Origin: Coffea arabica
Lineage: Eukaryota; Streptophyta; Magnoliopsida; Gentianales; Rubiaceae
Direction: 5' to 3'
Length of the DNA: 64,000 bases
Assembly (NCBI RefSeq): GCF_036785885.1
Contig: NC_092322.1
Span: 15,088,466-15,152,465 of the forward strand
Shown here: positions 37,628 through 54,964 of the stretch, piece by piece
Layout: every line of letters starts with the position of its first letter
Position numbering within the stretch: the first letter of the stretch is position 1
The notes under the pieces: model-generated
What the model was told of the DNA's origin: nothing
Databases searched by the model: none
What the model saw: only the letters and a program-made list of their open reading frames with translations
Translations under genes and position numbers: made by a program

Positions 37628-37872
37628 CTGAACTTGGATTGATTTATATTCCTTAGACTTTTAGCCTTCTTTTATGAATAGAATAATTCATATTTTTTAT
37701 AAAATAAAATAAACTTTAGTTGATTATATGAGTGTTTCTCTGAATTGTAAATACACTTGATAAGTTAATAAAATATTAATTAATTAATACCTCTTTAAAA
37801 TAATAGAATTTGTATGATTTCATGCTTATTAATTTATAGAGGTTTTACTGTAACTCTTCACTTCAAAATTCG

Positions 37873-38255
37873 AAACATATTTTGCAGTAAAGATTTTTTT
37901 GAAGTTTAGCTCAACACAAAATTCCACTTCATAAATAGAAAGATCTTGTGTGGTGGAGATTTTGTGATTTTTTTTTATGTACAATAGGTGAATAAAGATA
38001 TCTAGACAGCTAAATCCTGCTTTACACTTTTAATTTAATTTAATTTAATTAGAAATCAGCCAAGAAACTTATTTTGTAGTGGAGATTTTTTGAAGTTTAG
38101 CTCGAAACAAAATTCCACTTCACAAATAGAAAGATCTTGTGCGATGGAGATTTTAGGATTTTTTTTTTTAGTGCAATAGGAAATAAAGATATCAAGACAG
38201 CTAAATCCTACTCTACACTTTTTTCATTTAATTTGATTAAAAATCAGTAAAGAAA
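37873..38255. repeat. Tandem duplication of a 191-bp unit
   Basis: Copy 1 (37873-38063) and copy 2 (38064-38255) share ATTTTGCAGTAAAGATTTTT or ATTTTGTAGTGGAGATTTTT, TGAAGTTTAGCTC, CAAAATTCCACTTCA(T/C)AAATAGAAAGATCTTGTG, AATAAAGATATC and GACAGCTAAATCCT. Similarity is about 85-90 per cent by eye. No coding content. Confidence 0.8.
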
Positions 38256-43257
<5,002 letters not shown>

Positions 43258-44576
43258 TCTCGCTATTATAGGGTTGCCACTTTTGTATTCAGACTAGAAG
43301 CTATGATTTTTTTTTTTTTTTCCCAAACTGACTAGAAGCTATGAATACAAGCCAAAGTATTGGCTCGGCTATATCCCACGCAAATCATGATTATGCATGG
43401 AAACGAAATAAGAACAACGAAAATTAGTGGTGTTTGAGTTCAGTTTTTGGTGTTCTTGCCCTTCTTTTGTTTTTATAAAAATTTTCCATTTTGCTTTTGA
43501 TCTAAAGACAATTGCAAGTATGTAAAGGCAGTCCTAGAAAGATTAGAAACAGTAGATTTTTATCAATTTCCCTTGCGAAGATTAGAAACAGTCAAAACCT
43601 CTAATATAAGAATAAGAATGAGTTTAAATAAGAAATACTACTCTATTCCCTTGCGAAGATAATTTTAATACAACAGATCGAAAACAAATACTATCTAAGG
43701 AAATAATAGCTCTAAGCCAAGGAGGCAATTGAGAAATGAAGGAAAAATTCTGTGACCAGATTAAAGGAAGAGAAGCAAGGGAAGTTAGCAGCCATGTTAG
43801 CTTAATTGTCCAAGCACAACGATGAATTGAGCCTCGAAATCCAGATGAAAATGTTGCAAAGTGGCCATGATCCCGTAGTTGTCCTTGAACTCAATAAATG
43901 AACCAAATGCTTAGGATCCACTTCAATGAGAATATCCATGAACCAAGATCCACTTCAGTGGAGATGACGCCGCGTCGAATGGCGGAGCTGGTGGAGTAAT
44001 CAAAAGGACGACGTCGTCGTTGAAGTGTGGACCTCATCGGAAACAGCCAACAATATAGCTGAAAGAATTTCCAGCAGCGGTGCGAGTTACCATTTAGGAA
44101 TTTTCAGATCACTAGTTTCGGAGAATTTTCTCTTTTTGGCTTTTTCAAAACAATCAACGTCAAAAAGAGTTCCTACGCAATCGAAGGCAATCATCGTTGA
44201 AAGTATTGGTATATGAATTAGACCGGTTGTTTAATTTTGGTTCAAAGTTTTAGAGGCAGAGAAAACTTGCTTTAAATCAAACTAAGTTGAATTATTAGAA
44301 AATTAAAGTGCAAATAATAAAAGAACACTTGGCATAATACTATAGGTGGCATTGTCTTGGCATAGAAAACATGTCACCGAGAATCCCAAGTGATTTTTTG
44401 CTATGTTTGTCTGCTACAAATTCTTTAAAAATTTTAACTACAGTAACCTCAAAAAACTTTCAAAGTTTTTAACCTATACACTTCAAAATATTTTTTAAAA
44501 AAAAAAAACACACTTCAAAAAATTTTTTAAAAACTTCTACAGTAAAATTTTAAACAAACACCCAAAAAACTTATTT
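43258..44576. other. Intergenic between GH9 and SINE B
   Basis: The first part is the GH9 3' untranslated region. On the minus strand near 43890-43790 a short frame reads FIEFKDNYGIMATLQHF and later a stop. This could be a decayed exon of an RNA-binding or similar protein, but it is too short to assign. The 43900-44220 stretch contains repeated GATCCACTTCA(A/G)TG(A/G)AGA words and has no supported gene. Confidence 0.35.
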
Positions 44577-44589
44577 GGCAAACGGGGTT

Positions 44590-44762
44590 TTTTTTTTTTT
44601 TTTTTTGTCATATGACCACGTGTGGTATCCTGAATCACCAGACTAGTCCACACGTGTTCCACACCAACCTGCCCAGGCCGTGTGAGTTGTTTCACCGGAG
44701 ATTCGATCCTTAGCAGTGATACTCACCTAACTAGGCTACTACCACCAGACCAAAGCCCTTGG
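44590..44762 (-). mobile_element. tRNA-type SINE, family B, minus orientation
   Basis: Read on the minus strand: GGCTTTGGTCTGGTGGTAG gives an A-box (TGGTCTGGTGG), GGATCGAATCTCC a B-box, and the body ends in a poly(A) of about 20 bases. Direct repeats GGCAAACGGGGTT (44577-44589) and GGCAAACCGGGTT (44763-44775) differ at one base. Head and body differ from the family A SINEs at 6.7 and 8.3 kb, so this is a second family. Confidence 0.8.
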
Positions 44763-44836
44763 GGCAAACCGGGTTAACATTTTATCCAGAAGTTTCTGCC
44801 TGGCTAAACAATTAGCAGTAGCTTGACGGATTTGGG

Positions 44837-45075
44837 GCAGGGACGGTCATCAGTATGACCGTCCCTGCACGGTTAAGGGCCAAGATTTGTCCTCAAAATT
44901 TTGTGCGGCTGAGATAACACCATGTAACTCGATTTCTGCGCCAAGTGTGGGGTCCATCACTATCTGTTGTGAAAATACATCCTGTGAAAAAAAAGTTACA
45001 CGGTGTACAAAGAAAGTTACGCGCAGTTGATAATGACTAAAATTGACAGGGGCAGGTGCAACCGTCCGTGCCCCG
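44837..45075. repeat. Dispersed repeat, copy 2, with perfect 14-bp hairpin
   Basis: It opens with a perfect inverted repeat, GCAGGGACGGTCAT (44837-44850), loop CAGT, ATGACCGTCCCTGC (44855-44868). It then follows the same order of blocks as 13168-13401 and ends GGTGCAACCGTCCGTGCCCC. The GGGACGGT-type words at both ends suggest terminal repeats of a small non-autonomous element. Flanking duplications were not found. Confidence 0.65.
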
Positions 45076-45652
45076 AGTCCTAGCTTGACAGGCACTTCTG
45101 GATATGCTCAATTTCCCAAGGACATTTCAGTAGCTCCATTTCCTCTCAATGCCATGTTGCTAATTCATCACAAACTGCGATCTGCTGAGGCTTATTCCAG
45201 CTTCCAATTGCTCTGTGGATGCCCCAGGTCCCAAGACTCCTGAGACACATGCTTGTCTTGAATGCCGAACATCTCTTCTTGGTGACCGTGATGAAATGGT
45301 TCTACTACCAATTTAGTCTCCTGGTTATTTGGGACAAGCACCACGAACATGAAGTTTTGAGCGAACGAAAGAGGTTCTTCGGGATGAAAAGTAAGAAAGG
45401 TAGAGAAAAAAGATTGTCAAATATACTCAAGTATCTCCATTTCCAGATGCTAAGAGGCAAATTTTTTCTGCAGATTTCCTTAAGCAACCAAAGAATCAAT
45501 TGGCTGTACGGATCATATGTGCAAGGTCTTACAAATGTTACGTTTGAAATAGATTATAAGTTGTAACGACCAACATGGTACAAAATGATCAGCAAAAGCT
45601 ACAAAAACTCGAGATGATTAAGAAAAGTAAGAAATCTGACTAGAAACTGATC
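45076..45652. other. Intergenic, possible coding relic
   Basis: A stretch near 45205-45310 (+) reads GPKTPETHACLECRTSLLGD in one frame before a stop, and sounds like a real protein fragment (CxxC-bearing). Neighbouring frames are broken, so it is at most a pseudogene scrap of unknown origin. The right part is the 3' flank of the O-fucosyltransferase gene. Confidence 0.3.
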
Positions 45653-48600
45653 CTATGTATCTTCATCATCTTGAATATTTGCGCCACACATGCATTCTGG
45701 GAAGGGATTTTGGTAGAAGGGTTCTTCCAGCCTGAAACGACCTCGACCTTTGATGCCTGAAGGGGCACCTTCTCTTTTCCTTGGAGCTCCTTGCCTGCAA
45801 ATTGTTATGCATCAAAAGATAGATCACGATAGATTTGCAATTCATTACTAGAGTTCTCGAGGACAATGTGAAATTTCTGTGCTTCAAGATGAAAAGTGAA
45901 CACAAGATTTAATTCATTCAGCATGGACTCGCATCAACCAGAATTACCTATATATCTACAGGATAGAATGTTTTTCATTAGAAAGTGACATTTGATATTG
46001 CAAACAGATGTTTTTCTTGTTATGGGCCTGGAGATGGGAATTGGAGGAGAGAAGATGGGGAAAAAATGTTCAAGCTTTATTCCAAATGTTGATAATCTCC
46101 ATCTATGTTTTTGCTATTTCTTTGATTAAGTAAAGATCCACATACTTCTGCAAACTAACTATATATATTTTTTGGCTTTCTCATGTCAAAAAGCATCAGA
46201 CACAGATTATGATTCAGGGCCACTCCTTGCATACAAGAGAACAACAGGATTTTCCAAATTTGCATATTTTACAACCACCTGCATGGAAGAGTCAATTTCT
46301 CTTTTTCAAATGTCCAAAGCTATAAAGAAAATAACCTACTAAGATACCTGCTCCTGTGCAATTTCATTACAAGATGAGACAATGATGATGATCCTTCTTT
46401 GAGCACTCCGGATTCCAACATATCATATATTGCAACAAGGCCTTTCCTGAATAAGATAACAGCGAACATTAGTAACATGAGGCAAAAAAAATAAATAAAT
46501 ACATAAATAGTCATCAAAAGAGCACAAGAAACAATCATTGACAAGTGCAAAGAAAAGTCTATTACAAAGATATTGCCAAGCAAAAAGGCATAGAGTTTGT
46601 GCTGCTTCAAATAATCAATGTTTTTAGGAAATAAACAATGAGAAAAACAAAAGAGAACGATCCTCTACACTGGAACTTCCTTTTAGGATATATTCTACTA
46701 AACAAATATGTTGAAGCACAAACTAGTATTTTCTCATCCACTGGGAACCATGCTTCCAAACAGATGATCTACAGTACCTATCCACTCTTATCGTGCATAT
46801 TACACAAAATATTATTCCCATGTACAGAACATATTGTTTGCAAGTATCAAAATTAGTAAAAAAAATGACTTCTCTAATATGTGTAGATCAAGGGGAAAAT
46901 ACTGGAACAGCCTAGAAGAGACACGGGCAAAAACTCAATTGGTATTTTGAAGCTGAAGGCAATTAAAATACCATGCGGGCCTCAAACTAAAAACAATTAA
47001 GTTCGATTTTCGATGCTAAGAAATGCAAACAGATGATCAGTGAATAAATACAATAAGTTCATGTTGGACCATCTATTCAAACCTCTGATTCTGAATCTGT
47101 AGGTTTATAGTTGCGGAGATGTAATACTTGCATACAACTGCTCGACACCATAAATAAACTACAATGGATCTAGAAAATTCAATGTGTGATTGGAATAACA
47201 ACCTGTCTGGAGTGATTGTCTTCCGATGGCCCAAGAATCTGCGATGTCCTTCAACAGCTCTTGCCATGTTACCTGAATGTGATGGGATGAACACATCACT
47301 CTCTATGGAGATGATATAATCAAGTGCGGCAGATTGAGAAGCATGATGGGAAAATGCCTGCAGCTCTCCTTTGCTTGCAAGAGCTTCCTGCCACCAGACA
47401 GAAAAAGTTTTGGTTTTACAAATAGCAATAGTGCAGAAAATTCAAATAATCTTTATTACGTTAGAAGATCATTACTTCACCTTATACACTATATTTGGGA
47501 AACGAGAAGTTAGCTCTGAAAGATGAACACTACCACCATAAATCTCCCCAGCTGCTATATAAATCAACGTTGATGGAGGGTAACCAAGAGCTTGAAGGAA
47601 TATTCCAACTTCCTTTGGAGTTAAGGGGCACAAGCCACCTATTCTCTGTTCTGTTGCATTAATATTTTTAATCTTCCAGTGGTTTGTGTTATGCCTAGCA
47701 AAAGATGAGTAAGGAAACTGAGATCCTATTACATGACAAACAACTGAAGTTGGTAAGTAGAACTGTTGAAAAAACCCCATTGAGCTTAATGTTAGAAAGA
47801 CATTTTCTGAATCATAAACTAACCTAATTTAGAACACTGTCTATATCATCTTAGTGGTTGTTGCAGTAAGAAGTACGGTGTCACATTCTCAAAGTTTTTT
47901 CTTTGTTTAAATTAAACAGCAAATTCTTACACAAAATTCATAAATCAAAAAAACCAAAAACTTCTCTAGAAGAAATTACTTTCTTAGAAAGACCACTAAT
48001 GCCTCTACGGAGGCAGCTGTATTGAACCTATAACTACATTGACCTATAAAGTAACAAAGGCTGCAGAATCAAATCTCAGTCTATCTCTAAGATGGTAAAC
48101 CTCAATTATGCAAATGAAGGATCCAGGTATATAAGATTGAAAGCCTGCGCCTATGCTGTTACTATGTGTACCATAGAACAAAAAGTTCACCTCATCACTC
48201 TAAGCTCTTCAGCTTCAGCTTCAGTTAGACCATGCGTGCAGCCAGTAAAAGAAAGCATGTCCTTCTCATATCTTAGATGAAGTGCAATGTATCTTTCTGC
48301 GCGAGATCGCAGCCGCTCCACTAGCTTCTGCGGTGTCATCGTCATGTATGCTCAGAACCTAGTTTACCAGGAATTGAGTGGAAGACCTCAAATGAATACA
48401 GACATACACGGACACTCTGACTGTGTTAAAGTTCATAAATATTGTCCAGTTAATAACCTGTGTATTGAGAAATTAATAGAGTACAAAACATATGTTCAAG
48501 CTTTACCTTATTCTGATCGTCAGAGGACGAATGAGGTACTACAAGATGCCAGAGAACTTGATAATTTATATTGCAAATGCTGCTAATTTCGTATACTGAA

Positions 48601-51600
48601 GATAAAGCTCCATTTGCTAGGCACAAAGTATTTTACTAGAACACATATTGAGCATCTTCTGTAAACTAATAGCCAGGACTAAGTGATTCACTATCACACT
48701 TCAATTATATTATCAGTGCACTTTAAATATTTCCACGACAGCACAAGAGTAACACATAGCAGGGAAACACATATCAATAACTGTTTCTACCAAATCCATT
48801 CACACAGTCATCTTTTCCCCCTTCCCTCAGCCTCTGAGGTTTTATTCAGCTATTACAATCCATAGTTTACTACTTCATCTCACAGATTGTTCTCACATCA
48901 TTTTTTTCCCATCACCTGTTATTATCATTTATCAAATGGTATTATAGTCATATGCAATCCACAAGATCTTCATAGTGGTAGAAGTGAAAGACCAGCATTA
49001 TGTGAACCAGAAATTTCAAGTTTTTCATACATTTCAGAAAAAAATATATTCACACAGTCAAATTTCATTTTGAAATAAACAAAGGAATCATATTTATAAA
49101 CGCAATGGTCATTGACCTAAAAGTCTGAATTCCTAGATGTCAGGAAATTAATTACAGAAACACCATGGTTCTAACCTTTCCAAGGTTTTCGATAGCAGGT
49201 GAGAAGCGGAGAGCATGATATAGAGCACGGCATCTCAATCTCTGGATATCAAAAGGCAGATCATTGTTGGCAAGCCGAGAATCAGATTTCGCGACATGAA
49301 TTACCTATGAGAACAATACAAACCTTAGATTTCTCATGTTCACTATGCAAGGAGCTAGAAATTAAGTTGTTTCAAAGTCCTTCACAGTTCTTCACAAACA
49401 TTTTCCTCTCTACACACTAATAGTTAATTATCAATACAGAAAAAATCCAGTCAAGCAGATTCACATCCTTCATTTTAAAGTATAATTTGGAATAATTTGC
49501 AAAAATTCATAATTGATTGAATTACTTTGTGAATCTAGGCAGAATTCCAAAAGCTGGTTCCTTGTCACTACAGAATTATTGCTTTGAACCCCTACCACTC
49601 ATTTCTCCTTCCTAACCCTCTAGTTGCAAACACAAATCAACTCCAATGCTTTCAAGGAACCTACTGCTATCAACTCAACACCAAAACCATCAGAAATTCA
49701 GAATTGGTGTCATTCCTAGAGTGTCTTCTTACTCCACTACCATTGTCAAGTGCCAGCAATCCCAACTGTACCAATAGCTTCACCTCCCAAACCCTCTCAT
49801 TTCATACACAAATTAATTCAAACCACTTACAGAACCTTTTATCCATGAGTTCACCTACAACTGTATCAGCAACTAACCATAGACAGATCACACATATATA
49901 TATAGTTGTACATAAGGTACTTAAGGGACATCTTTACTTTATACATGTGCAGATCTCCTTCTCTGTTCCTTTGAAGTCCTCATTTACATACTGGCACAAT
50001 ATGGTGTGTGTTTTTGTGTTGTTGGGCTTGGGGACAGGGAGAGAGAGAAAGAGATAAGAAATGAAACGAATTGTACTAAAGAATGATATAAACTATACCT
50101 GATAATCCTTCCATAGGTGTGCCATCTCCTCATAGTAACTGACACCGGACCATGACGAGAAATGCTTCCTTGCTCGAGGAGCTGATTCTAATTCTTTGGG
50201 AAGCTCCTTCACAATCCTTACATCAGTTTGTAATGTCATGATAAAATGTACTTCATCGAATATGTCAGAAAAAATACTGCACAAATAATTATGGGGATAA
50301 AAAAATGTCAGCATATGTGTCTAAGAGCAAGTTAGATAGTAAATTTAACAAGCAGTCAGACAGCAGATATAATAGAGATTAAGAATGGTCAAAGATACAG
50401 AAAATACATAGCAGCTCAAAAAGAGAAAGGAAGAACAGTTCAACACGACAAGATGTAAGTAGGAGAAGTAAAAGCTCACAATCACCTTGTGTCTTGCCAG
50501 AACGAACGTTTATCCAGTTGAGGAATTACCAAGGTTGCATTCATTATGTGTGCCACAGCCACCATATCAGCTATCTAGATGCAGATTAAAACAGCAAAGT
50601 TGGTAGATGCAACCAAAGGAAGAATTTCACATTAAGTCATATCTGGCCTAAATTATTTTATGAAAAGTGGTCTGCCATCTCTGCCGAATAACTATAAAAA
50701 AAGATAAACAAGAAAAGTTCCCTCATTATCACCACCAAAGCAAAGTGCCTTCGCTATTAATAAAATTAGAAAGGAATAAAGCAACTGAAAGAAAGTAAAT
50801 GCTTCTTTGCAAGTTCAAGAGATATTTGTTAAGCTTTTTGCCCCAATAAAAACTGTGAAATGTATGACCAACTTATGCTGAAGAAATAAAAACCTTACTT
50901 CTGGTCTTGTCGAAGGTTAAAAGTAAATCGCCAATCAGTTTTCTCTTTCCTCATTCTTTGCCTAAAGTTCTATTCTTTCTTTTTTTTTCTTTTTTTTTTT
51001 TGGATCTTTAAGCTGGTGTTTGGGGAAAGGACTTTGTCAGAGATTGACCTAGAATCTGAAATCAATAAGCATTTTCTTCAAATCAAATTTTGTTGCCATA
51101 TACTTAGATAAAGGCCGAAGCCCCTAACTGATGAAAAGGTGCACCTCATATGGCTTCTCAAAGGGATAACCAAAGGGACATGTTTCTGACAGCTACTTCT
51201 CAAGTCACAATTGTTTTGAATCAAACTTCACTATATTATTGATATTAAAGCACAGAACTACAGAGCCAACCAAAAAAAGAAAAAAAATATCATGTAACTC
51301 ACACCAGCACGCATTTGATTAAGCCCACCATTACTTCTGACAGTCATATAGTGATCCCATCCTTGGGTAGCTGAACATGAAAAACGAAATTCAGAGGGCA
51401 CATATTTAGAGAAACAATTACATGGAAATGAAATGTTCTCGCGTCAAAAAGTATTTACATATGTCTGTTTTGGGGGTTTTTTTTGTGGTTTTTTTTGGGG
51501 GGGGGGGGGGGGGGGGGGAGTTTGGGAGATGACAACTAAGCCATGTATAAAGTTAAAAATATTCAATATCTTACAGGTCATCCTTTTAAAATTCTTATTC

Positions 51601-53555
51601 TGTTGTAACTGAGAAATAATTGTGGGTCTTTCAATAGAAAATAAGCTATGTCTTCCTCAAAACAACAACATCAATGACTTGTACAACAGATATAAGACAT
51701 TTTCTGCTACTACAGCTTGTCTACTAGACAAAGAGGGACACCAGCAGAGACCTTTGTATCTAGAGGACGGCTTCACACAAGGGCGTAGACCATGGCTAAA
51801 AGGTGCTTCCCAGAGTACATCATCACGCAGCTGCAAATTAATAAATGACAATATAGCAGATGCAATGGTCATTTTGCCAAAATGATTTAAGAGATTTTGT
51901 AATTGTAATATGTCCTGACAAAAGAAAGACAACACTATAGTAGTATAAGAAAGAATATGAGTTGACAATCTAATCGAAAATTATAAGCTAACAAAACAAA
52001 AATTAAAAAAGACAGCGTCCTAGACCTTTAACTTTCTAGAGAAGAAGGCTCAAACTATTTTGGTAATCTACTGATGTACCTATTGGATGACAAATTTCAG
52101 TATCAAAGAGACAATATGAACATACATAAAGTACATACAAGTCTCAAACACATGATTTTATAATTATAAACATTGCTAGCAAGAAACGAGTATCAAGTTG
52201 CTAAATGTTTTGAACAGGAAATTTGATTGGTCTAGTTCGACATTCTAACAGATAAGACCATAATCACAGAGCAATATACAAATTTTCATTGTTTATATTA
52301 TGCTTGTGCCTGTTTATTTTACTCCAAATCCATCAGCGAATGTCATTATCAGAAACTTCTTCACCATTTTCTACAATTAAAAAGCTAGGATAGCTGAATT
52401 TCTTGTGATTACTACAGAAAGTAATACACAAATATTTAAATGAATAAAAAAGATAGCAGCTATTTTAGTTGATTATACCATCCTTCTCATCTACACACAT
52501 TTTGACCTCACAAAAATTCCATAAAAACCATCAGGACAGAAGGTCAATTCTGCTCATGCTATTCTTCCTAAAAGCCGTTCCTACAAATAAGCTAGATAAA
52601 ACCTGCAATTACAAGACCATTTTTTCACACTTTTCCCTGTTCAACCACGAGTGCTAGCATCTAAATTCAAAACTAGACAATCTTATAAAATTGTCCACTA
52701 ATGCTAAAATGAGCAACATCTTAAAGTTCCACTAAAACCATCAGAACATGAGGTCAATTCTACTCATGTTCTTCTTCCTAAAAGCCATCTCTCCCACGAA
52801 AAAACTCAATAAAACCAGCAATTACAAGACCATTATTTCACATTTTCCCCTGTTCAACCAAGAGCACTAAACATCTAAAACCAAAATTAGACCAACTTAT
52901 AAAGTTGAATACTATTGGTAAAATGTCCAACATCATAAAGTTCCATTAAAACCATCAGAACATAAGGGTCGATTTATGCTGATACTTTTCTTCTTAATAT
53001 CCATCGCACCCCTGCAAAGACTCAATAAAACCCGCAATTGCAAAGACCTCCTTTTTTTTAACATTTTTCCCCTGTTTAACCGAGAGACCTAAACACCTTG
53101 ACCCAAAACCAGACAATCTTATAAGTTTCAATAGTAATGCTAAAATGTACAAAACAAAAGCTATTTTCTCAATGCTCCAAGTACGGCAATCTTCAAGACT
53201 CAAAGCCAATTGATGATTAATTCAGCTAGAACAACGAAAATTAGCAAACAGCAAACCACAAAAAACAAAACCCATTTCTCAGAATCAGCAAAGATGAGAT
53301 CTTTATCATAATTGGAACCAGAAACGAATAAAAAAAATGCACCTGTTCGATTTTGGAATTCTTCTCTCCTGATGTTATTGATGGAGGCTTTCTATCTTCA
53401 TCTTCCAAGACATCTTTGCTGTAGAATGTGAAAATGAAGATTGACAAAGCAAAGAGGATGACTATGTAGTATGTGATTGATGAAGGAGATGAATATCTTC
53501 TAAAGTAGATGGATGAATTCTTGGAGTGAGAAGAGAAGCCTCTGTAGTTAACCAT
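45653..53555 (-). CDS. Plant O-fucosyltransferase family protein
   Basis: Golgi/ER-type II membrane glycosyltransferase-like protein (GDP-fucose protein O-fucosyltransferase family, formerly DUF246). Eleven exons: 53555-53343, 51830-51752, 51370-51303, 50574-50486, 50276-50099, 49304-49176, 48327-48191, 47694-47481, 47387-47203, 46446-46348, 45794-45653; 510 aa, phases consistent. A short cytosolic N-terminus precedes one membrane anchor (about 27-45). Family landmarks are SNGGLNQMR (donor-site loop), [38 protein letters not shown] and [21 protein letters not shown]. The HLRYE arginine and the SHSGNM motif expected for fucose-nucleotide binding are intact. Sequons NAT occur twice. The upstream in-frame TTG is not a start; the ATG at 53555 is used. 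The donor of exon 3 was chosen as GGT/GTGAGT because the other option creates a stop. The acceptor protein or glycan is unknown. Confidence 0.92.
51498..51519. repeat. Poly(G) tract in O-fucosyltransferase intron 2
   Basis: An uninterrupted run of about 22 G on the plus strand preceded by TTTTTTGGGG, that is, a poly(C) run in the minus-strand transcript. It may be prone to length errors in sequencing. It lies between exons 2 and 3. Confidence 0.85.
52517..53150. repeat. Three tandem 210-214 bp repeats in O-fucosyltransferase intron 1
   Basis: Units start TTCC(A)(C/T)(T)AAAACCATCAG(G/A)ACA at 52517, 52727 and 52941. Each carries AGGTCAATTCTGCTCATG-like, AAAACC(T/A)GCAATTACAAGACC, CCCTGTTCAACC and a closing TGCTAAAATG(A/T)(G/C)CAACATC block. 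Divergence rises toward unit 3. They occupy the distal part of the long first intron, near the promoter. Confidence 0.85.
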
Positions 53556-54804
53556 CTCTTCTGACTCTTTCAACTCATCAGAGAAAGATCTCTCTGTTAC
53601 TCAATTTTTTAGCTGTTTTTTGACTCATGTTCAGCTGGGTTCCTCGCTGCTGTTTTCCAGGAAGAGGGGAGAGGGGTCGGAGGTGCAATATGTGAAAACT
53701 GACAAGTTAGGAGGAATTACTCAATGGCCAACTTGAGCTTGGCTTGATCAGAGTTGGTCAAGCTGGGTTAATTATTAACTAATTAAGAGGGAAAATGAAC
53801 AAGATTTTGGTATTTAAAATTTAAAACTCAGCTTGATTTCCTCCCAAATGGGCGTAAAATTGAAAGTTTATCTTATAAATCAAACTTTTAGTTTTATAAA
53901 AAAGGGTCAATTGCACTTTGCACCCATCAAACTTGAATTCTTTTCTTTTTCTTTTCTTTTTTTTTTATAGAGAAGACTGTTTCATTTAATAAATCTGTAT
54001 TAGTGTTAGAAAACACATCATATCAAATATGACACGGATACATATAAATATGAAATTAATAGATATAACAGATCTGAAAAAACACATCGCTCTCTGCAAG
54101 TAGATTATAGGATTTTAATCAACATCCCATTATTTCAGTACAAAAACTGATTAAAATGATAAATAGTGCTAGCCCACTGTGACTGGTTTTCAAGCATCAA
54201 AAAACTCTGCATCTAAAAGCCATCATCTCACCAGAATTTTCTTCTTGAAAGCTGTAAACTGATAATATGAGAACTCATTATTATTATTCAAAATTACACT
54301 TCAGTTAATTAGAGTTCACATAATACATTAGAACCAAATTACCCCAAGTGTCTTACGGTTCAAATAATTAGAGCTTGGGGTGCAAATTGGAAAACAGGAT
54401 AAGTTGAGAGTGCAAATTTGGATGTAACCTACTAACTAACGATTTTTGGGTTTAATTTGTTCAAGGTTGTTAATAGAGGGAATAAGTGTGGTGATTGATC
54501 TAAAAGTTTAGAATGCAATTAGTCCAAAAGTAAAATTGAGGCAGGAAAATGAGAATTGATCATAGATTAAGGGGAACAAAGTCAAACAAGGGATCATCAA
54601 CAGGATTATTCACTTTCTTTATTTAGTTTTACTTTTCCAATTCATTAACTTTGCACAAACTGTACTAGCGATTAAAGCAGACTCCAAGCATGCACCAAAT
54701 AAAATTTTATTTTTGAAAATATTATTTCTATGATAATTGACTCTACATTTTGAGAATAAATATGTAGAAGATTTTTGCTATATGTTCGTGTAAATGAATA
54801 GTTA
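53556..54804. other. Intergenic upstream of the O-fucosyltransferase gene
   Basis: 53556-53700 should hold the O-fucosyltransferase leader and promoter. The rest is AT-rich. GGGTCAATTGCACTTTGCACCC near 53907 and the partly inverse GGGTGCAAATTGG near 54379 hint at an old inverted-repeat element, but I cannot define its ends. Confidence 0.35.
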
Positions 54805-54964
54805 TTTAAAAAAGGGAAATATTATTTGCACTCCTATTTTTATTAATCACATTCCCACGATCATGCTAATTATATAGTTTTTATTTATTATACTATACGA
54901 TAAAATAAATGGTAGGAATGCAAATAACAAAAAAAAAAAGCAAATAACATTTTCCATTTAAAAA
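54805..54964. mobile_element. Small foldback (MITE-like) element
   Basis: The left end TTAAAAAAGGGAAATATTATTTGC and the right end GCAAATAACATTTTCCATTTAAAA are imperfect inverses, about 20 of 24 bases. GCAAATAAC recurs beside a poly(A) run just inside the right end. No target duplication could be assigned in this AT-rich setting. Confidence 0.4.

Larger units (their letters stand above)
35488..37850. mobile_element. Emigrant/pogo-like element split by a retrotransposon
   Basis: The left end AGTAAAACCTCTATAAATTAATA begins at 35488 after TA (35486-35487), with the expected first C missing. The right end TTAATTTATAGAGGTTTTACTG finishes at 37850 and is followed by TA. Terminal sequence matches the Emigrant/Lemi1 consensus. 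Without the nested retrotransposon (35951-37627) and one target copy the element is about 680 bp, close to the 735-bp relative at 7146-7880. On the minus strand about 35690-35930 encodes a frame with VTQRKEAHNASITFHNFILQ and DAIRKIRDKIQVDL, resembling the C-terminal tail of plant tigger/pogo transposases. Confidence 0.75.

Noticed and set aside
44850..45095. 81-codon minus-strand frame
   Set aside because: It overlaps the dispersed hairpin repeat and is not preserved in the copy at 13.2 kb.
49584..50057. 157-codon open frame on the plus strand
   Set aside because: It begins at TTG not ATG, lies antisense in an O-fucosyltransferase intron and has a low-complexity Ser/Thr/Asn composition without domain features.
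53507..53573. Upstream TTG as O-fucosyltransferase start (adds six residues)
   Set aside because: The first ATG in frame is at 53555, and a TTG start is not expected in a plant nuclear gene.
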